DNA from: Agelaius tricolor
Taxonomy: Eukaryota; Chordata; Aves; Passeriformes; Icteridae
Direction of reading: 5' to 3'
Length of the DNA stretch: 64,000 bases
Assembly: GCA_023055355.1 (NCBI GenBank)
Contig: JALJCS010000004.1
Location: 13,484,001 to 13,548,000, forward strand
Below the pieces are notes generated by a model. The model saw only the letters and a program-made list of their open reading frames with translations, ran no database searches and was not told where the DNA came from. Below, piece after piece: positions 35,398 to 47,114 of this stretch. The first letter of the stretch is position 1; every line of letters starts with the position of its first letter. The translations under genes and the position numbers were made by a program.

Positions 35398-38300
35398 ACC
35401 AAAACTGCTTGCCCAACATTGGAAGGGACTTCTGCTTTATAAGAAATAAGGAAACCATAGCAACCATAGCAGTTGTTTGCATTTGGCTAAGAAACCAATT
35501 TTCCATTGAACAAAGCAATCCTGGTAGAGGGCTTTCACCTAATTTTGAAAAGAAAAAGCCTTCCTTCCTAAGGCCACGTGAAGCACATTGCACACTTAAT
35601 CATGTATGGGTCAGCCAACTAGATGGACAAATAATACCTTTGTAAGTAGAGAACAGCAAAACTTACACAAAAAAATAAGTGTAGGATTTCTTTGCCCTCT
35701 GGATATTGGAGGATGAAAGACTAAGGTGCCTACTAAACTACAGCTGTTACTCAGCCTCTTCTCTGATCAGCCTCTTCTCCAACCTTGTCATGTTTTTTAC
35801 TATGAATGGAAAATAATAAAATAGGGCTTGCTGTATGCAACTGCTGGGTGGTATTTATTTATAGCTCTACTGTGGATAGTGTGACTGGCTGGGCAATGCA
35901 GTATTAATCATCTTTCCAGTGAAAAGCTGGAAAGTGTTCTCAGAATAAGATTAGACATTAAGAACTGTATTGTATATTTTTGGGAAAATCGTGTGCTGGC
36001 CAGAGTGGAGCTGGGGGAGGACTGTGCCCAGCACATCCTAGAGAGAGCATGTGCTGCAGAGGATGGGACACTCTCCTCAGCTAGCCACCTCTGCTGCGTG
36101 CTGCACAGACACAGCAGCACAGAACTGAGCATTGCTTTCTTTCTCTGCCTTGCCTTTCTCTTTTGGAGGGAAAGGGAAGGCAGAGAAAGGAGGGAAGACC
36201 TTAACTGGAAACAGAGAAAGGAGGGAAGACCTTTACTGGAAACAGCCTTGGACCAAGGGCAAAGCAGCATCCCTCCTCTCCAGGTGATAAAGGAGAACAC
36301 TGCTCCATGGAAAGGCTGGGTGTGGTGTTGGCTGAGGCACTGGTGTTGCATGGTGACTTGGAACAAAGACCTCAGAGGTACAAGAAGTACTAATAACCCT
36401 GAGAAAATGTCTCTCAAAACACTAAGAGATAAGCAGCACACATACCGCTGAAATTGAGAGGAGCTGGACAGAGAAAAGCAGCAGCTCTAACTGCAGCCTG
36501 AGAAGTTCAGTGCTTTGCAACCACAAAGCCCAGAGACAGAACAAAACAGAGCAATGCAGCAGCAATGGCTGAAACCAGCAGCACAAAACAGTGACACCCA
36601 GAAGGTGATGTACAGCTAAAACAGGGAGAGAAAAAGGTCTCAGGTCCCATCAGGAAACCTGGCCCCTCCTTAAAGCAGGGGTGCTGGATGGGGCTGGTGG
36701 CTCTACACTACTCTACAGGGATGGAGACTCAGGCGTACTAAGCAACTTTGAAAACCAGAGGGAGAAGTACTCCCTGTACTCCTGTACACACATGTACTCC
36801 TGCACCTGTCTGCAGCATCTGCCTGTGCTACAGGATGTCTGTTAACACTGCAAGAATGCCCTTATTACTACTACAGCCTGTGATGTTTGAAGGAAGGCAT
36901 CAAAACAATGCCCAGTCACTTCAGGTTCCTGACAACTTGGGGTCCCTCTGAGAGCTGCAATCCAGGTAACTCACTGACAAAAAGAGAAGACAAGGATCAG
37001 GCGTACCTGGTCAGGCCTCTAACTCCATGAGGGTCCAACTCTGGTTTTTAAACATGATGTTTCATCTTGACCAGCATATTTTAGGGCACACTTGTATCAA
37101 GCCTTCAAATACTGCAGATCTTCCCTGCTTCCCATGTGTACACATGGCTGTCCTCCCAGGGGAGCTCCCACCCCAGGAACCACAGCAGCATGTCTACAGA
37201 AAATTCAGTGTCAATGTGAAGCCCCAAATCCCTCTGTCAATCCCTCATTTCATTTACCACATGTTGGCCTACCTGAGCTCCCTTCCTGTACTTATCCACC
37301 ATATAAGCATATCCCTGACACCCATCATTGCCCTTGAAAGCCAGCATCCCCACAGATCACGCCCCCTGTGCACAGCTGGAAAATCGGGCAAACTCTTCTC
37401 TCATCCCAGACACCATTTCAAAGCACAACATCTGCTAGGAGCCTAAAGCAAGGCTCAATATTTCAAGGCAAATTAAGGGATGTTGTACCTGCAAGACCAT
37501 GTAAAGCCTGTCCTCTGAGATTGTGATGTGGTCTGGAGGATCTCAGGTATCCCCTAGACTGCTGCTGAAGACCTTCCCTTTGGTTAATGAACCCCAGCAA
37601 ATAAACAGACCCCAAATGATAGGCTTGATTGGCAAGTAAGCATGAAATGAGCGGAAAGGGAGAGCCAACGGAAGGATACAAGCAATAGGAATATAATTAT
37701 GCAGTGATTCATCTTGGGCATGCTTGCAAGATGGGAAGGGGGGGGCAGGAAAATAGGGGGAACCAAGATTTTTCTTTATTTTATTTTTTTGGACAGTAGT
37801 GGAAATCCACAGAAGATAATCTGTGGGAGTAATTTAAAAGAGACATAGGTGGATATACTGCAAGGATCAAGGAAAGTGAAGCAACCCTTTGATTCTACCT
37901 GAGCAATACAGAACTGTGCTTCTACAGTGCACAGTGAACGCTTTACTGAGATCACAGATTCAGGGGCTTAGAAGGCATTTACAATGCTATCCTCTCTCTC
38001 TGTAGCTTAACCTTCGTGAAACGCAGAAGTTTTCACCAACCTTAAGGAAAAACTGTGGGATGAGAATTTTCATAGGCAGCCCACCAGTAGTCTATAAATA
38101 TATCTGAGTAGTGGCAGAGGCAGATTTCAAGCACATACAAAAGATTGCTTTTGGGAGATCTTTAAAGCATTGCAGAGCAGGTGAACTGCTTTGAAACCTT
38201 GAATTGTCATTTTGAATTAAATGCTCATATCTATTGTATCTATCAAGTCAAATTACTTGCCAGTTGTTACTGGCAGCTGGGGAGAGTGATACAGAGCATA

Positions 38301-40847
38301 CTCCCTGTGAGCTGTGTGTGATCAGCTCAGTGGGCTATGAGTGATCAGAGCTCAGGAGCAGCACAGTTATTCTACAAGTCCATCTCTCAGCTTCAGCAAC
38401 AGGGCTGCCAACTGGCAAAGCAGCGGGTTTGCTTTTTGTTGAGAGCCGCAAGTTCACTTCCGTGGCCATCCTTCCCTCACGACCTCCTGCTTCACACAGT
38501 ATGGATCACCCTCAAGAGCTTGCAAGGACACACATGCCCTCAGAGCAGTAGCTTTCCCTCTTCATTTCCGTAACACATACTGGTGGAAGTCACGCCAACT
38601 TTGGCAGCTCTGCACAAGCACTCACCAGTATGGCTGGAGGTGCTCACCCTGTACAGGCGGACAAAGAATACTTCTCCTTTTGGGCAAATGCAGGTAAAAG
38701 TGACAACCAGGTCTTACAGCAACATGTGAGAATCACGTGCATGTTGGCCTGTTGCCTAGTGCATGGCTCTTCTGCTTTCAAGCTGTCTAAAAAAAAAATC
38801 ACAGTGAATAGACAGTAAATGAATAAAGGTTGATTTTTTTATGTGTGAGCCAAATTAATTATAAATGAGCAGCAAAATAAATCCAAAAGGCTATCATCCC
38901 ATCTACCATTCAATAAGTTGAAAGTATAAATAAACTAGAATGATATAAAGTGCCTGTGGCACACACACAGACCCAGTGAGCTAAAAAAGGAAGGAAAACA
39001 TTTCCAGTCTTCATCTGGAGAGATGCCACGGATTTCATCAGGCTAAGATGAAGGGGAAGAGTTTTTGTAACTACATGATTTTTATAGACTGAACCTCCTC
39101 TCAGCAATCTACCTAGGGGGGAAGTATTTTCTCATAGCCACTAAGCATCATTGCTAGTCATGTGCATGCACACACATACATCAAAACTAATGACCCAAGC
39201 AATCTTAATGATTTCAGCAAGGGCAGGAGGCCTATCATCAAAGAGATAGGAAAATGTTTGCTTGGATAAGGGCCGAACTTAACAGAGACGGGCAAACCCA
39301 AAGACATGGCATTGCATACGTCAGTTTGCAGCAAAATCCTAGTGAAAGGTGGTAAAAATGTGTTGTGCAGAAAGAGACAACCAGATAAACATCTTCTGCA
39401 CAGTGATACAGTGATAGCTGTAGTCTGCAAACAAATTTGGTGTCTCATAATCTATTCCAAGAAGCATTTGAGAGGTGTGAAAGAAAAGGACCCAAGATAA
39501 CAACACTATTCCTGCTCAGTGCCAAACTACCACACTTTTCTCTTGGTAGAAAAGAATGACAGTCCAGGAATAACCTCCAGCTGCTGCAGAAGCAATCCCT
39601 GTGGCACCCTGAGTTGACTTTCCTCCCTCTGAAATGACTGGTCAGGCATCAAATGCACTCCTACATGCAGGTCAGCACAACTGCTGGACTTCCCACAAAG
39701 TCCACATTGCTCAGGCCAGGCTCGCTGAGATCCACTGGCTGGAAGCTCCTCATAGAATCTTCTGAAAAATTTACCACCAGTCTTGTTTCCCGTATGGAAA
39801 CAACCAGCAAAGATTTCATATTGTGCCTGCATTTGCTAATCAGCTGTACATATTAAGCAAAGACAGATACACAACATCATCCGCTGCAATCATTGCAAAA
39901 CACAAGGCTTGAGGATGTTTTCAATAGTCCCAGAAGGCTCAGTTTCTCTCTGTGTTAAATTTTTGCCTGTCTATTCTATATGCCACCTCCAAGGAGTTCT
40001 CTTTATTTATGGATCAGCTTTCTCTTCTGAAAGCCCAGCGGGGCTTTAGCAGACTGAGTGTGAACACACATTTTAGTGTTCTCCATAATCAATGCAGAAA
40101 ATTCATGAGCTGAAAGCTGTCTGTGTTAAAGCTGAAGTCTGTAGCTCAGACACAGCCTCTGCCACCTTTGTCTTGAAGAGACAAGCTGCAATCACACACA
40201 CACTCATAATTTCATTAACCAGTCCTCCCAGACTCTCATCACTGGGCTGTTATGTCCAGCTTCCTAATAGGTTTTCAGAAATTTGTTGCCAAGCCCTGAA
40301 TGCAGCAGCTGAACTGGAGTAGGTACAGACAATGCCTACTTTATCCTTGTTCCAAGACAAAGTGCTTTTGGTCAGGCAGTGCAAGAAATACAGCATAATG
40401 ATAGATAATTCAGCATTGACAACGGTGCCCTGGCCACTCCTCCAGCTCCATGCTTCCCACATTGTTCTCACCCACAGAGAACATGTGTGTGTTCCGTTTC
40501 AGATTACTTTATATTTTCTCTTTTTCAATGTCACTCTGATAATTTTTTGCTCCTTCCACCGCTCTCCCCCTGCCAAAATTTTGCAATATTTACATGATGC
40601 TATTTCCCTGTCCTCATTACTCTTCACATTTGAGACTTATACTGAACCAGCTGAATTATCCACATTAAAGAGCTGTACCTAATTTCCAGGTAAGGACAGC
40701 AGCATCAGCTGTTAAACACAGGAGGCAGCCACACCCTGTGGGTGTAGTCAAATTCCTCATTTAAGAGGCACAGGCTGACCAATGCCATTTCAAATAGAAT
40801 AGCATTTCCATAAGGGAACCCAAAGCCATTTTCCTTTCTGGCTTCAT
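35398..40847. other. Long unique stretch, no gene seen
   Basis: About 5.4 kb has no recognisable gene or transposon. It contains a 31-bp tandem pair (listed), a G run at 37738-37746, and a mildly GC-rich region at 36000-37450. Open frames at 35908-36441 (-, 177 codons) and 35993-36451 (+, 152 codons) overlap on opposite strands over the same slightly GC-rich, duplicated sequence. Neither matches a known family. Confidence 0.5.
36181..36242. repeat. 31-bp tandem duplication
   Basis: Two adjacent 31-bp units start CAGAGAAAGGAGGGAAGACC at 36181 and 36212. They differ at a single base (TTAACTGG versus TTTACTGG). The near identity points to a recent duplication. Confidence 0.93.
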
Positions 40848-40953
40848 CCTTCCTTCCTTCCTTCCTTCCTTCCTTCCTTCCTTCCTTCCTTCCTTCCTTC
40901 CTTCCTTCCTTCCTTCCTTCCTTCCTTCCTTCCTTCCTTCCTTCCTTCCTTCC
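40848..40953. repeat. CTTC tetranucleotide microsatellite
   Basis: About 26 uninterrupted units of TTCC/CTTC (GGAA on the minus strand) span about 106 bp. Translated minus-strand frames of repeated Gly-Arg-Lys-Glu are artefacts. Long perfect arrays like this are usually unstable and polymorphic, and can also be mis-sized in assembly. Confidence 0.97.
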
Positions 40954-41068
40954 GCCACTTACTTCTGCCACTTCCTTACGCCACTTCCTTCCTTACGCCA
41001 CTTCCTTCCTTTCTTCTTCCACTTCCGCCATTTCGCCACTTCCCTACCCCCTTCCTTCTTTCTTTCCG
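40954..41068. repeat. Degenerate second-order repeat beside CTTC array
   Basis: Directly after the perfect array, the sequence becomes an irregular series of CTTCC blocks separated by the word GCCACTT or CGCCACTTCCTTA. That word recurs at about 40954, 40966, 40980, 40997 and, in variant form, 41034. It looks like an older part of the same array in which a point-mutated unit was itself duplicated. Confidence 0.8.
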
Positions 41069-42094
41069 TCTCTGTTATCCACACGGTATTTTTAAGTCTT
41101 GCTGCATACACCTAGAAACTCACACACAACTGAGTTTCTAGGGACTCACTTGTACTTTCCTTCCTACCCACAACCTGGACCTCATTTACTACATTTCTGT
41201 CACCTGCCACAGTCAATTCGTGCACCCCAGAAACAGAGTTTTCATCTCAGTGCCACCAAACAAATACCTAAGTAACAGGCCAGGGCTTCCCCTGCTGCAG
41301 TGCAGCACAGAAGTCCTTTAATTTCACTGGAGTTGTGTGATTCCTTGTCACTCCACAGTGACCACCTGGATCGACCTCCCTGACAGACTGCTACCATCAC
41401 ACAATCAGCTGATCACACCAACTAACTTCTGTTCATCTTAGTGGGTCAGAAATCCCAAACAAGCACACTTGCTTTGTGGTTCTCTGTGGGCTGTAGCCCA
41501 GCCACTACCACCCACCTTCTTCAGGACCTCCATGAAGGACGGACATTAGAGTCATGGGGCCTTGTGAAAAACAAATATGACCATTACATAACTGTAACAT
41601 TAAAAAAAAAGCAACAGCTGAAGAATACATTCTTGCATACAACATTTATGTTGGATATGAGCACACACATAAACACAATGTGTAATTTCTTACACAATCC
41701 CTGGGGTTTAAAATGCACCTATTTTGCCTCAGAAAGGCACTCAGCAAGATCAGTTACATAAAAAATTTTTGAACGCACGCTGCATAGGTTACCTAGGCTA
41801 CTTTGGTTTAGCATAATTATTGATAACACCTTAGCTGGGGCAAGGCAGAGTAAAGCATCTTTATTAGTGAGCTGGAGAAGGTATTGGAGCAGACTTGTCT
41901 AGAACTCAGCTGGCAGCCAATTGTATGGAACAGTCAATATAGCATTGCCTTGACAATCCCACTGTACCTATGGAATGGGATCAGTGACACAGGGCTGGGG
42001 ACTTCTCCTCTTGGGAGGATGAGGGGTAAAAGTTGAACAAGTGTTTCAGACCAGGTATAAACAGAAGGGTTTTGCTGTATGGACTGGGATCTGA
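41069..42094. other. Unique sequence, no gene seen
   Basis: No gene or repeat is recognised. One 106-codon frame (41441-41761, +) has no recognisable content. A 10-bp word, GAAACTCACA versus its near-complement CTGAGTTTCT, forms a loose inverted repeat near 41114-41142. Confidence 0.45.
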
Positions 42095-42160
42095 AAAGGA
42101 TATCCAGTCTCAATCCTCAGAGTTCTTCAAGACCTGACTGGACAGAGGCTGAGTTCATTT
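42095..42160 (+). mobile_element. Possible CR1 3' UTR remnant
   Basis: The segment reads 'CTCAATCCTCAGAGTTCTTC' then 'AAGACCTGACTGGACAGAGG'. This matches the pattern of the CR1 3' UTR just before the terminal octamers. The rest of the copy is not recognisable, so this is a small, worn fragment or a lookalike. Confidence 0.42.
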
Positions 42161-44007
42161 CACACTGAAGAATCCTTCAGTCCTTTGGGTTATTAAAGAT
42201 CCAAAGTTATGCATACAAAAAAAACTAGAGCCTAGTTACAGGAAAGTTCAAGACATGGACATCTACAGGGCAGTGGTGTCCTAGCCCCTCTGCTGCTGAG
42301 GGTGGATTCCAAAACCACGCACCCTGACAGATCTTGTTCACTGTACCTCTTCTCCTAGTACAATGTTAAGTACCCAGCCCTGGATCTTTACTCTGGGATG
42401 GCCTTGCAAATGCCTTATCTGTGTCCTGAGAACATAGGAACTGTTTTCACCATGCCACACCATGAACAGGACTTTCTGGAAATCTTTTCAACACTGCAGA
42501 CCTCTTCTTAAATTCAGGAAGAAAGTGCTGTGTTTCTTCATTCCCTAATTAAGCCACAGTCATTTGTTTCGTCTGGTAATCATGAGAAATTGTAGTTACT
42601 ATCTGAAAGCCAAGAACAGTGGGTGATAATGTCAACTTCCAGGCAAGAGACCTCATTGCATACCTGAACAAAAAGTTACCCTTCCTTTTACAGCCTGTTC
42701 GTACACTGTGGGCAGTAGTAGGTGATTTAAAATAATAGCTGTGTTCCAAGCACTCTCAGTGTTTGAGAAGAGAACACACCTGGAATGAGAAAATAACAGT
42801 CAAGAGAGAAATGGGAATACAGCAAGCACCTGCAAACACAAAGGAACAGTGGCTGGGTGCAAACCTGATGGCTTCCAACAGTCAAAATGTTTTCTCACAG
42901 AATCATAATCACGTAAGCCCATTTAAGCACTCTGCCCTTGCTTCAAAACTTTCAATTTTTTTCCCCTTTTAATGTAGCTAGTATTTTGCAATTGAAGTGG
43001 CTTTGCATAGACAATAGATGTTCCAAAGAAGCTGCTTTAGTAAAACCTTGCTGCGTACTAACACTGGGGCATCTCAAAAATCTAGGGATCACTCACATAG
43101 ATGTAAAACATTAGAATAGCATGAAGTGCTTTTGTTCCACCTTGGAACCTTTGGGAAGGCTTCAAAAGCTCTCTGCAAGGCTTTTTTCCAGGTAAAAAAC
43201 ACTGCCCTGAAGTTCAGGCGAACTTTTGTTCCCAAACCACAGAGAAACCTTGGCTAAATTCCCTGGGATTGTAGTGTCTACCTGCATGCTGCAGGCTGTC
43301 TTCCATTACAGATCACAAGTTGGGTCTAGGACTCCAATTTCTATCCATAATTATCTTTTGGAGAACAGGAATTTCATCTTATTGGGAAAGCAAATCTGCG
43401 AAAACTAAGCTTAGTCAGAATGTTAATGCTTCCTACTAATTCCTCATCCTATGGAGCTGAAGTAACTATGGAGGATTTATCCAAGTTCTGTTCAGCTGAG
43501 CTATCATCTGAAGCATTCTTAATGAAGTACAAGTTGCAAGGTTAATCCCAGTAGATGTAACTGCCAAACACAGGAAACCTTTACATGAAATTTAGCACTC
43601 AGGGTCTTTCATAGCAAAATTACATGCAAAACTGAATCATGGTTAGACTTGAATATCCTACCTTCCATTTGATTGGCTCAGCAAGCACTTTCTGTTTGCT
43701 ATCTCAGCTCATTTGCTCTGTCGCTCCATAACAGTCAGAGCACTGTTCATCTTTCTCCCCAAATTTTTCTGTAATTATAAAGATTGCCTATATTTTAGAT
43801 AATCCTTTATGTCCTGATAGAATCTGTAGCATAGTTTCCTCATTATCTGGATTAGTCTGAACCACATTTAGAAGAATGGAAGATTGACAAGTGAAGCCTA
43901 AGTAGTACATGAACTGGATATCTGTAAATTAGGGTGAATTAAAGACCATGGCAGTTCTGTACCATTGTGAAGCTGGATGCAACATTGCAACTTTCTTCAG
44001 TGACAAG
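42161..44007. other. Unique sequence, no gene seen
   Basis: No gene, RNA or recognisable transposon is visible across about 1.8 kb. Open frames are all under 70 codons. Confidence 0.5.
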
Positions 44008-44705
44008 ATCCCAGAATGACTGAGGTTGGGAGGCACATCTAGGATATCTCCAAAGACACCTAGACCAAGCTCTTTGCTCAGACCATGATTGCTTGCATCA
44101 AGTTACTTAGGATATCAAATAGTCAGACTTTTAATATGTTGGAGGATGGAGACTCCACAGTCACTCTGTCCAATTTTTGCCAGTGTTCAATCACTGTAAC
44201 AGTGAAACGAACAAAAACAAACCCACAACCCAAAATCTCCTTTGCTCCCATTGTCACTTGTCCTTTCATTGGCCACCTCTGAAAAGATTTTGGCTCCATC
44301 TTCTTTGTTCCTCCCCAACAGGGATTCATACACAAAGGTGATATTCACCCAATTTACCCAATTCTGCTGTTCTGAAAAATAAATAAAGCTGTCTCAGCCT
44401 CTCCTCTTATGTCACATGATCCAACCTCTCTATCCTTTTTGTGACCCTTTGCTGGACTATTTTCCAATATGTTCATGCCTCTCTTACATTGAAGAGCCCA
44501 GAGCTGGAGTTAGAACTGTAGACAAGTCTTGATAGTGCTGAGCTGAATGGAAGGATCGCATCTCTTGATCTGTTTGCAGCACAGTTCCTAATTCAGCCAA
44601 AGATGATGTTGACCTACTTTGCCACAAGACCACATTGCTCACGGATGACAGGGGATTAGAGCTCCATTTGCCACTTCTTCCAACTTTGTGCCAGTGTTAA
44701 CTCCA
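44008..44705 (-). mobile_element. CR1 LINE fragment
   Basis: The minus strand carries the 3' portion of CR1. The plus strand opens with the reversed tail region ('CCCAGAATGACTGAGGTTGG' near 44010), then a 'GAGGATGGAGACTCCACAG' block near 44142. It continues through 'TCTCAGCCTCTCCTCTTATG' near 44394 and 'GAAGAGCCCAGAGCTGGAG' near 44491. It is moderately diverged, with an A-rich insertion near 44205-44225. There is no intact frame. The upstream end near 44.7 kb is approximate. Confidence 0.8.
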
Positions 44706-46016
44706 GTGTTTTGAATGAAACTACAGCAGCCTGATTAATCCCGGAATAAATTTACTTCAGTTAAGTTTAGCTTTACAATGCAGATGGCCCCTACACTTAA
44801 AACTTTAGCTAGACTGTTTGAAAAGGAGCATTTGAGACAAGAACGTATCCTGACTTCACTAGTGGATTGCTACATTAGTGTCTAAGAAACCATAAACCAG
44901 GACTGTTCAATTGGTGCTTGTGCATGCTTACAAGCATCACAGAGCTGGCCTTCAGCCTTCTTCTGCACCACACCAGAGGAGCAGACTCACTTCTGAACTC
45001 TTTCTCAGCTTCCTGGATGGTGGCAGTGTATCATAGCAAAGTGATCAGTGCTTAATACTTTCATTAAGGGAGTCTGTCAGATCGGCCTTTTTTCGTAGGA
45101 GAAATCTTCAACAATTTTTACTAGTCATTAGCTCCTGGGAGGATATCTCTATTTCATTGTATGATATTTTTCCATTGAGCTAAACTAATCCACCTAATTT
45201 AAATAAGTTTAACTTCACTGTTTGAAAACAGGGCACTTACACTGAACAGATAAATCCAGGGCACTTACACTGAACAGATAAATCCTTCATTAGTGGTATA
45301 AATTGTCCTGTGTAAGAAGGAAATAGCGGTCTCTTGTTGTGAGTTGCTTCAGGGTTGCCTTACATTTATATGCTGAGATAGAGTATGAGGCTTCTGAAGT
45401 GTAAGAGTAGCAGCAGTGATTGCTCTCAGAGTCACCAGGATGAGTGCTGGTGCAGGAGAATATTGCTTCTTTTGACAGCTTCCCACTGCAGCAGTAGATG
45501 CACCTGCTTTTCTCTCTTCAAACAAGTGTAAATCAGAGCTGTACCAGATGTTTTTGTTGAATAGGCTGCAAGAACTGCACTGAGTCAGCATCTCAGTACA
45601 CCACACCAAAATTTCCCTGAAAGTTTTAGCTGGATGCTCAGCAATAAAACACATGTAGCCACTTAGCAGGAAGAAGAATAGGTCATTAGGGATTTGGCTT
45701 GGCTTCTGTTCCTTTTGTTGAACATGCTTTTCCACTTTCTTCCACAAAAAACTACAAAGAATTTCTGCAAGATTGTCCCCCTATGACACACCTATGACTA
45801 ATGTAGTAATGAGACAACCACTTTAATTCACTTCTCATCTAAGGCTACCTTCAGTACTTCTTTTGCACACAGCTGCTATCAAGAATTAGACCTACCCACT
45901 CATAGGGCTACGGCATTATCTGCAGACCTCCTCAGCAAGCAGGTGAGCAGCCACATTCAGCAAGCAGTCAGGAGTCATGGCATGCCCCGTAGTGCAAAAG
46001 CACATCAGTCCTGAAT
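44706..46016. other. Unique sequence between two CR1 copies
   Basis: This spacer of about 1.3 kb holds no recognised gene. It contains the perfect 28-bp tandem duplication listed separately. The 132-codon minus-strand frame at 45349-45747 has no family match. Confidence 0.5.
45229..45284. repeat. Perfect 28-bp tandem duplication
   Basis: Two adjacent identical 28-bp units begin CAGGGCACTTACACTG at 45229 and 45257. The identity suggests a very recent event, a population polymorphism, or an assembly duplication. Confidence 0.96.
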
Positions 46017-47114
46017 TTACTGGATGGGAAGCAAGGCTTTTGGAACTGTCTCACATAACATCCTTGTAGGTAAACTCAGGAAATGTGGGTTAAATGAACA
46101 GACAGTGAGCTGGATCAAGAACTGGCTGAAATGGCAGAGCTTGGAGGGTTATGACCAGCAGAGTAGAATCCAGTTGAAGGCCTCTAGTGGTGGCATTCCC
46201 CAGGGATCAATACTGGATCCAGTCTTACTCAGCTTGTTTATCAACAACTTGGATGAAAGGATAGAAAATTACACTTTTGCAGATGTTTGCATAATCCAGT
46301 TTGCAGATGATACAGAACTGGGGGAGTGGCTGGCACACCTGAAGGCTTTGCTGCCACTCAGAGGGATCTTCAGGAGCTGGAGAGTTGGGCAGAGGGAAAC
46401 CTAATGGGGCTCAACAGGGGCAAGTTTAGAGTCCTGCAGCTGGGGAGGAACAACCCCAGGCACCAGCCCAGGCTGGGGGTGACCTGCTGGAGAGCAGCTC
46501 TGTGCAGAAGGAGCTGGGGGTCCTGGTGGACAACAAGCTGTCCATGAGCCAGCAGTGCCCTTGCAGCCAGGAGGGCCAGTGGGATCCTGGGGGACATCAG
46601 GAAGAGTGTGGCCAGCAGGTCAAGGGAGGTGATTGTGCCCCTCTTCTCCACTCTAGTGAGGCACATCTGGAGTGCTGTGACCAGTTCTGGGCTCCTCAGC
46701 GCAAGAAAGACAAGGAGCTACTGGAGAGGGCCCAGTGCAGGCCACAGAGAAGACTGGAGAAGAGAAGACTAAGAGGCGATCTCATCAATGCACACAAGGC
46801 ACGTGCCCAGAGGATGGTGCCAGACTCTTTTCTGTGGTGACCAGTGACAGAACGAGGAGCGATGGCCATAACCAAAACACAAGAAATTCCACCTCAACAT
46901 GAGGTAGAACTTCTTTACATTGAGGGTGTCATAACACTAGAACAGGTTGCCCAAGGAGGTCATGAGGTCTCCCTCTCTGGAGACATTCAAAACCCACCTG
47001 GACATGTTACTCTGTCCCTGCTCAGAATGACCCTGCTTTGGCAGAGGGGCTGGACTGGATGTTCTTCTAAGATCTCTTCCAGTCCTAAGGATTCTGTGAT
47101 CCTGTGATTGTGTG
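46017..47114 (+). mobile_element. CR1 LINE, 5'-truncated, 3' end complete
   Basis: This 1.1-kb plus-strand CR1 is the best preserved in the window. It starts inside ORF2, in the reverse-transcriptase region, continues through the ORF2 C-terminus and 3' UTR, and ends in the diagnostic octamer tail (GATTCTGTGATCCTGTGATTG, 47089-47110). Truncation at the 5' end is normal for LINEs that were incompletely reverse transcribed. Frameshifts split ORF2 into three plus-strand frames, so the copy is dead. No target-site duplication is expected or seen. Confidence 0.93.
46024..46840 (+). pseudogene. CR1 ORF2 reverse-transcriptase remnant
   Basis: ORF2 of CR1 encodes an endonuclease and reverse transcriptase that copies the element's own RNA into the genome. 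Here only part of the polymerase remains. The first frame (46024-46404) holds the motif GIPQGSILDPV at residues 57-67 and the catalytic FADD box at residues 93-96 (46300-46311). A frame change near 46330-46345 moves the reading to another frame (TPEGFAATQRDLQELESW), and a second change near 46500 moves it again (ELGVLVDNKLSMSQQC). The endonuclease and N-terminal fingers are missing. The retained FADD reflects youth, not activity. Confidence 0.9.

Noticed and set aside
35908..36451. Opposed 177- and 152-codon frames as an antisense gene pair
   Set aside because: Both run over the same mildly GC-rich, internally duplicated sequence, which lowers stop density on both strands. No family match.
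40680..40700. Splice-donor-like CAGGTAAGG
   Set aside because: No open exon with a credible acceptor precedes it.
40705..40971. GRKE-repeat protein frames
   Set aside because: These are translations of the tetranucleotide microsatellite.
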